NCBI GenBank assembly: GCA_014549065.1
Contig: JACDOX010000052.1
Coordinates: 124,001-188,000 of the forward strand
Direction of reading: 5' to 3'
Source: Cardinalis cardinalis
Taxonomy: Eukaryota; Chordata; Aves; Passeriformes; Cardinalidae
DNA length: 64,000 bases
The translations under genes and the position numbers were made by a program. This document shows positions 58,857 to 64,000 of the stretch, in pieces (position 1 is the stretch's first letter; each line of letters opens with the position of its first letter). The notes under the pieces were generated by a model that saw only the letters and a list, made by a program, of their open reading frames with translations, ran no database searches and was not told where the DNA came from.

Positions 58857-61800
58857 GCTTCTATAATTTTATTTTAATATATAAATATANAATTTTTGAA
58901 TAGGCAGGGTAGTTGTCTTCCCTTTTTCCCTTACAACTAAATTTCTTCTTTTTATGCCTCTTCTCTTCTAATTCCTCTTTCTTGCTGTAGCTGAAACACG
59001 AGGACAGTTAAAATCAATTGGATTTTTACCATTGATTTNAAATGAGTCAAGATGTCACTCATGAAGTTCATACACTGCAAATAGCTACAGAAAGCAAGCA
59101 TTCACTCTTCTCACTATCCTTAAACTTCCACCTACCAGGATTACTCAGCCAGCTTTACAGTTTGCATTCAGTAATTCTTTACTGGTTTGTAAAAACAACA
59201 TAGTCTCCTTTGCTCTTGTAATGTTGGGCAGTTTTTTGCTTGTTTTTAGCCCCAGATTTTACAAAAGTAAAGTTCAAACAACCATTTTCTATTTAAAAAG
59301 TAGTTAATTAAACTNTTTAAGCATTATATTGAACAAAATATGAAACATTGAAAAATATTTATTTATTAATTTATTTTTAACACATGGGAATATTAGTGTG
59401 TTGCTTCTTAGCTTCATCCACATAAATTGGGATTCAGAAAATGGCTGTTAGGGGGAGCATGGACTGGTTTTAAGACTAAAGACTGATAGGGATTCAGAGG
59501 GTATTTCTGACTATTTGCTACCTCAGAGCAGCATCAAGCTTCTTTTAAGTGATAGGCTGTGTTTCCTACGTTACACAGCTACCTTGTGGCAATTCCAAAT
59601 ACAAACCAAGTCTTAAAAAATCAAACTGTGATAATGTGTTTATTTTTTAACAAAAAAAGAAACTAGTAAACAAATTCAGTTATTTGTCATAGCTGGATTT
59701 GAGATCAATTTTAAGAGAGACATACATTTAAAAAATCAGTCTGAGATCTACTGTTCTCTAATGCTACATTTCCTATAACATATTATTTTCNCTCTTTTCT
59801 ATCAATGTGGAAAGCAGGTATACAGTAGCTGCTAACTGGCTTTTCATGGAAANGAGTAGAGTATAATGTAGAACATTAAATTCCTAATTCCTCTGGGTGC
59901 ATGATGTATAGTACATAGAATTTACAATCTGGCAAAAGACCTAACTTAAAAAAACAAAAACTACAATCCAGAAATGAAATCAGATATTCTTTTGGGGTTT
60001 TTTTAGCGGTATTGGAAGTTTGTTGAGGAGAAAACTTTCCAAAGGGTCAGATTAACATCAAAATGGAGTGCTATCATCATGATTGAAAAAAATTACCTAT
60101 ACATGAACATATTTTCACTTTAAGTTTGGGAATTTAATAGATATCTCTCATTACGGAAAGAGAGTGTAGAACATTGCCACTTGTAAAAACAAGGGTGAAA
60201 ATTATTATTTTAAGAATATGATAAGTACTGTTTTTATTCCTGTTTACATTTCCTTTTTGTGCAAAANGAGAAACAACATCTAATATCAGTTGCTCTGCAT
60301 GAAATTATAATAATGGGCAAGTAAATGTAAACAGGCATGTNTAGCCTTTGCTTTTCTGAAATAAAAGGCCTCAGATTAAAACAATGCATTTTTAATAAGT
60401 AGGAAACAGCTCAGATGGTTTTTTAAATTAAATTTGAATTTCCAGTTTGTTTGNTTTTTTTTATTCCTAATGTATTACAAATCCTACATTAAGGAATTTC
60501 ATGATTTTGTTTTTTCTTCATCATTTGACCACAAAAGTGTGNTTTTTATTATATTTCATAAGAATTAAAGTGATTTCCTTTCATAAAATAAGTGTTAACC
60601 GAATGAACAAAATAATGCATGGAGGATGTGCAGGTTATGTATTTAATCTCTATTAACGACTTTTTAGTCATTAACTTTTAGCTGATTTTTGGTTTGGTAC
60701 GGTAACCTTGGAACAAACAACTGCAAGATTGCCTTAAAACAATGTATAGGATCGTTCTCTTCTTATGTTTCTTCTTTCCATATAGACCACAGTTATACTA
60801 GACTTTGTGCATATGAAGGGTGTTAAATCTATGTAAATAGAGAAGATGGTAAATCTTTTCTGAGTGGCTCCACTGTCTGCAATCCAATGTCTCTTTCTTA
60901 TACAATCCATGTGTATGCTTGGATCCAACTTCTGAGAAAATGGATTAATTGTGAAAAGAAGCTCTAAGAAAGTGCATAGGAAAGAGCCGTAAATGATCGC
61001 AAGGGTAAATATGCNGGAAGTAGGACAGGCAATAACTAAGGAATTATAGATGGAAAACACTGATATAAAATGTAAAAAATCTCAAATACATGATTATGAT
61101 TTAACATGAATGATNAGGCCATCCTGAGAAACAAGAGGGCCACCATTCTTCATCTGATTAGTGACTGTCTGAATCAGCACAGATACNTGACATGTCTCAT
61201 CGCAAATAGCAAACATGTTAATTGTTAATCTGGAATAAATTAGTTTTGGTCATTTATTAAATATATTTNAAGTAAAAAAATAATTACATTGTAACCTTAA
61301 ATTATGAGAAAACTTCCTGAAATCTGTTTGCAACTTGGAAAAGTTACCTGTACTGTGTCTGAGAAACAAAATGCTACAGGATCATCTAAGATGATGTCCT
61401 AAATATTCAAAATACANTGCAAAATATGCAATTTTGCATTTGCAAAAATTGAAATATGACATTGTTAGCAAATTTTAATCCATTAAGCAATCTAGAGTTC
61501 TTGAATGACAGATTAAACAATTTTGTGTGATTTATTGAAAATCTCCATCAATTTGACAGTGTCTGTCTTAAATCTTTGGAGGTACNGTAATTTTTTTTTC
61601 ATTCAAGGTTAAACAGTAAATTAATTTATGGCAAATGAATTGTCTGCCCTTTATAATATATAGATTAAAATGCAATAGTTTTTAATGATGTACTTTACTT
61701 TGGTAACTTATTCCAAATAAAATCAATCCTTGATGGTAGCATTCTTCACATGCTGCATCACATCAAGAAATATAAATGTTCCATCACTATTTTTATGTTA

Positions 61801-62413
61801 CTTTATAGCTGTGGACGGACTAACAATTTATTAGCCCTTTTACACTGCCATCATTATCATGTATTTCACATACTGAATAAATGATGAACTGTGGTCACAG
61901 AAAGTATTTCATTATTAAAAAAACCCACTACCCTGTCAGAAAGTGTGAAAAGCCATAGCTCTGCTTTTTCCAAATCCTCGAACAAGGAAAAATGAGCTCC
62001 TTTGTGCTTCCGGCACCATTCAGAGAATGCTGCTCCTGTGAACTGAAGTTCAGCTTGCTCTGCAAAACCAAATGTAAGAGGCTATGTATTTGAGGTTCTG
62101 CAGTCTCTTATTTCCCTGAATCACATACAGTGTTTGAGAAGCAAGAGTATAATTTCTAAATAAAATTTTTTAAATGGCAAAAAAAAAAGCAAAAAAAGAA
62201 AACTTAGGAATCACAAGTGTCAGTGATCTTGATATTAAACAGGAACGATGAAAAAACTTGCTAGCAGAAGTATTTTCAGGNTTTCTCTATTTCACAAATT
62301 GAAAAGTATATTTCTTGACCTATGAATGTGANTATTAAATGAGGTAGAGGAGTTAGTGATCATGTAAAATTAATTTTCCTATCTGAAAACAGATGTAGTA
62401 ACAAGCCAGAACA

Positions 62414-62738
62414 NNNNNNNNNNNNNNNNNNNNNNNNNNNNNNNNNNNNNNNNNNNNNNNNNNNNNNNNNNNNNNNNNNNNNNNNNNNNNNNNNNNNNNN
62501 NNNNNNNNNNNNNNNNNNNNNNNNNNNNNNNNNNNNNNNNNNNNNNNNNNNNNNNNNNNNNNNNNNNNNNNNNNNNNNNNNNNNNNNNNNNNNNNNNNNN
62601 NNNNNNNNNNNNNNNNNNNNNNNNNNNNNNNNNNNNNNNNNNNNNNNNNNNNNNNNNNNNNNNNNNNNNNNNNNNNNNNNNNNNNNNNNNNNNNNNNNNN
62701 NNNNNNNNNNNNNNNNNNNNNNNNNNNNNNNNNNNNNN
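62414..62738. other. Assembly gap, 325 ambiguous bases
   Basis: An uninterrupted run of n. Frames that run through it on the minus strand are artefacts of translating unknown bases. The right edge falls inside a GGAA microsatellite. Confidence 0.99.
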
Positions 62739-62755
62739 GGAAGGAAGGAAGGAGG
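62739..62755. repeat. (GGAA)n microsatellite at gap edge
   Basis: ggaaggaaggaaggagg follows the gap directly, so the missing sequence probably contains more of this repeat. Confidence 0.9.
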
Positions 62756-64000
62756 AGACAGGCAAAAGTTTGATATACACAACTTCATATTGGCAGGTGC
62801 TTATATTACACTAGCACACTATTTCTAGGATCCATGGGAGAGTGTATATTTTCCTGAGCAGCATGTGTGTCAGGAGCATAGTGCTCATTCTCTCAGAAAA
62901 TAACATAAATACAAATGGTCAATGATTAACCTGTTATTCGTATGCACACCACAGCAATATGTCAAGAAGATGAAGATGATAATTTCCAATTCCTTTATCA
63001 AGATTAGATTATTAATACATAAAATGGAAGGCATAAATCTACATGAATCAGCTCAGCCGGTCAGTGGCCAAGTATCCAAATTNTAGCAAGAGTTTATGTG
63101 TCAATCAACAAATATTCACAATTATAGCTGATATGTTAGCAGAGAAAATTTTCTTCTCTATGGCCCACTACATATATATTTCATATGTGTGAAATATATA
63201 GTTATAAATGTTGATTGGTAAAAAAAAATACATATTCTGAATCTGCAGGTAGCAATAACATGATTAAGGAGTGGGTTGTATCAACTGCTCACAAATACTA
63301 GAGAGAGAGATCAGAATTATTTTATTATTATANTAATTGTTTTAAAACTGACTAGATAAGATGCCATCAAAACACTGAATGGTATATGGCTATTATGTCG
63401 ACAAGGTAAAGGCTTCATAAATAATCATGAAGGCCAATGACAAGGCTTATGATCAGACATAATTTTTATCTCTCTATGAGCTCTATCTTATCAAATATCA
63501 ATTACTAAGAGATGTTTTTGATGCATTGCTTTAAGGGAGGATTACAAGAGGAAGTTAAAGGTCATGATTTTTTAAAATTATGAACTTTTCAATAGATCTT
63601 CTGCAATCAATTAATTGTATAGAGATTTTCTAAAACTTATGATNAAGGATACACTCTTCTAGACATTCTGACGAATAATCATAAAAACCAAATATTTCTG
63701 TCAGAAACCTGTACTGTATCAGCATTTTGTGTGACTTACTTATAATTTGACCTTCTGTAGGACAAGAGAAGGTCAAGCCTAATACCATAATTCTGCAGAT
63801 ATTATCACTTATTAGTTTATATCCAAATAGCGTTTATACACTTAGTAATTTAAGCATCTCCTTGCTGTTAATTATCTTTAAAGTGTTACATGAAAATGCA
63901 ATTCTAGTATATAAAACTCTAGGAGATGGTCAAAAATTCTATTAGATCTGTGTGAATTCCCCCTAAATTTTTGTAATTTCTAACTGATGTACTCTTGCTA
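62756..64000. other. Unique AT-rich DNA, no gene recognised
   Basis: Nothing identifiable to the end of the window. There is an imperfect-AT inverted repeat at 63174-63199 (arms atatatttca and tgaaatatat, loop of six) and a gagagagaga word near 63302. Confidence 0.6.

Larger units (their letters stand above)
57511..62413. other. Unique AT-rich DNA, no gene confirmed
   Basis: Apart from the unassigned frame at 57602-58138, no exon or element was recognised in about 4.9 kb. It includes a 15-bp duplication at 58233-58262, a (TA)n microsatellite at 58840-58856, and a 108-codon minus frame (60734-61060) with no domain. Confidence 0.55.

Noticed and set aside
62360..62788. 142- and 133-codon minus-strand frames
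   Set aside because: They are made almost entirely of unknown bases in the assembly gap.

Overview
The window is AT-rich vertebrate nuclear DNA, almost certainly from a bird and plausibly a passerine. This rests on the repeats. Eleven fragments are CR1 non-LTR retrotransposons, the dominant avian LINE, recognisable from ORF2 endonuclease and reverse-transcriptase peptides or from the CR1 3' untranslated consensus. At least six more segments match or closely resemble avian endogenous-retrovirus LTRs. There are no Alu, L1 or other mammalian repeats, no bacterial-type gene order, and no tRNA, rRNA, snRNA or CRISPR signature. I found no convincing host protein-coding exon. Most open frames are short chance frames or decayed repeat reading frames. 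The best reading is an intergenic gene desert or a very large intron.

Layout. 1-6.8 kb is unique AT-rich DNA with small tandem repeats. At 6.84-7.25 kb a CR1 fragment abuts an ERV-derived segment. 11.6-12.8 kb holds a possible LTR remnant and two antisense CR1 pieces. 16.4-19.9 kb is the most informative locus: a long, frame-broken sense CR1 covering the ORF2 endonuclease and reverse transcriptase, interrupted by an 813-bp solo LTR with TG...CA ends and a 5-bp target duplication. At 20.6-21.1 kb and 50.9-51.35 kb lie two diverged copies of one LTR family, both on the minus strand. An LTR-like GC-rich block lies at 29.5-30.4 kb. CR1 pieces and an ERV segment occupy 31.0-33.3 kb. LTR-like elements lie at 36.5, 38.5 and 45.2 kb (plus) and 53.1 kb (minus). 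A 510-bp G-rich minisatellite lies at 46.27-46.78 kb. Further antisense CR1 3' ends lie at 52.0, 53.6 and 57.0 kb. A 325-base assembly gap at 62.4 kb ends in a GGAA microsatellite.

No set of genes works together here, and I did not find an undescribed biological system. The items most worth checking are the nested LTR with a near-perfect 57-bp internal duplication, the G-quadruplex-capable minisatellite, an 18-bp hairpin at 37.94 kb, and an unusually long unassigned minus-strand reading frame at 57.6-58.1 kb with splice-like borders. Repeat family calls come from recall of avian repeat consensus sequences, not from a database search, and element borders are approximate unless a target duplication is stated.
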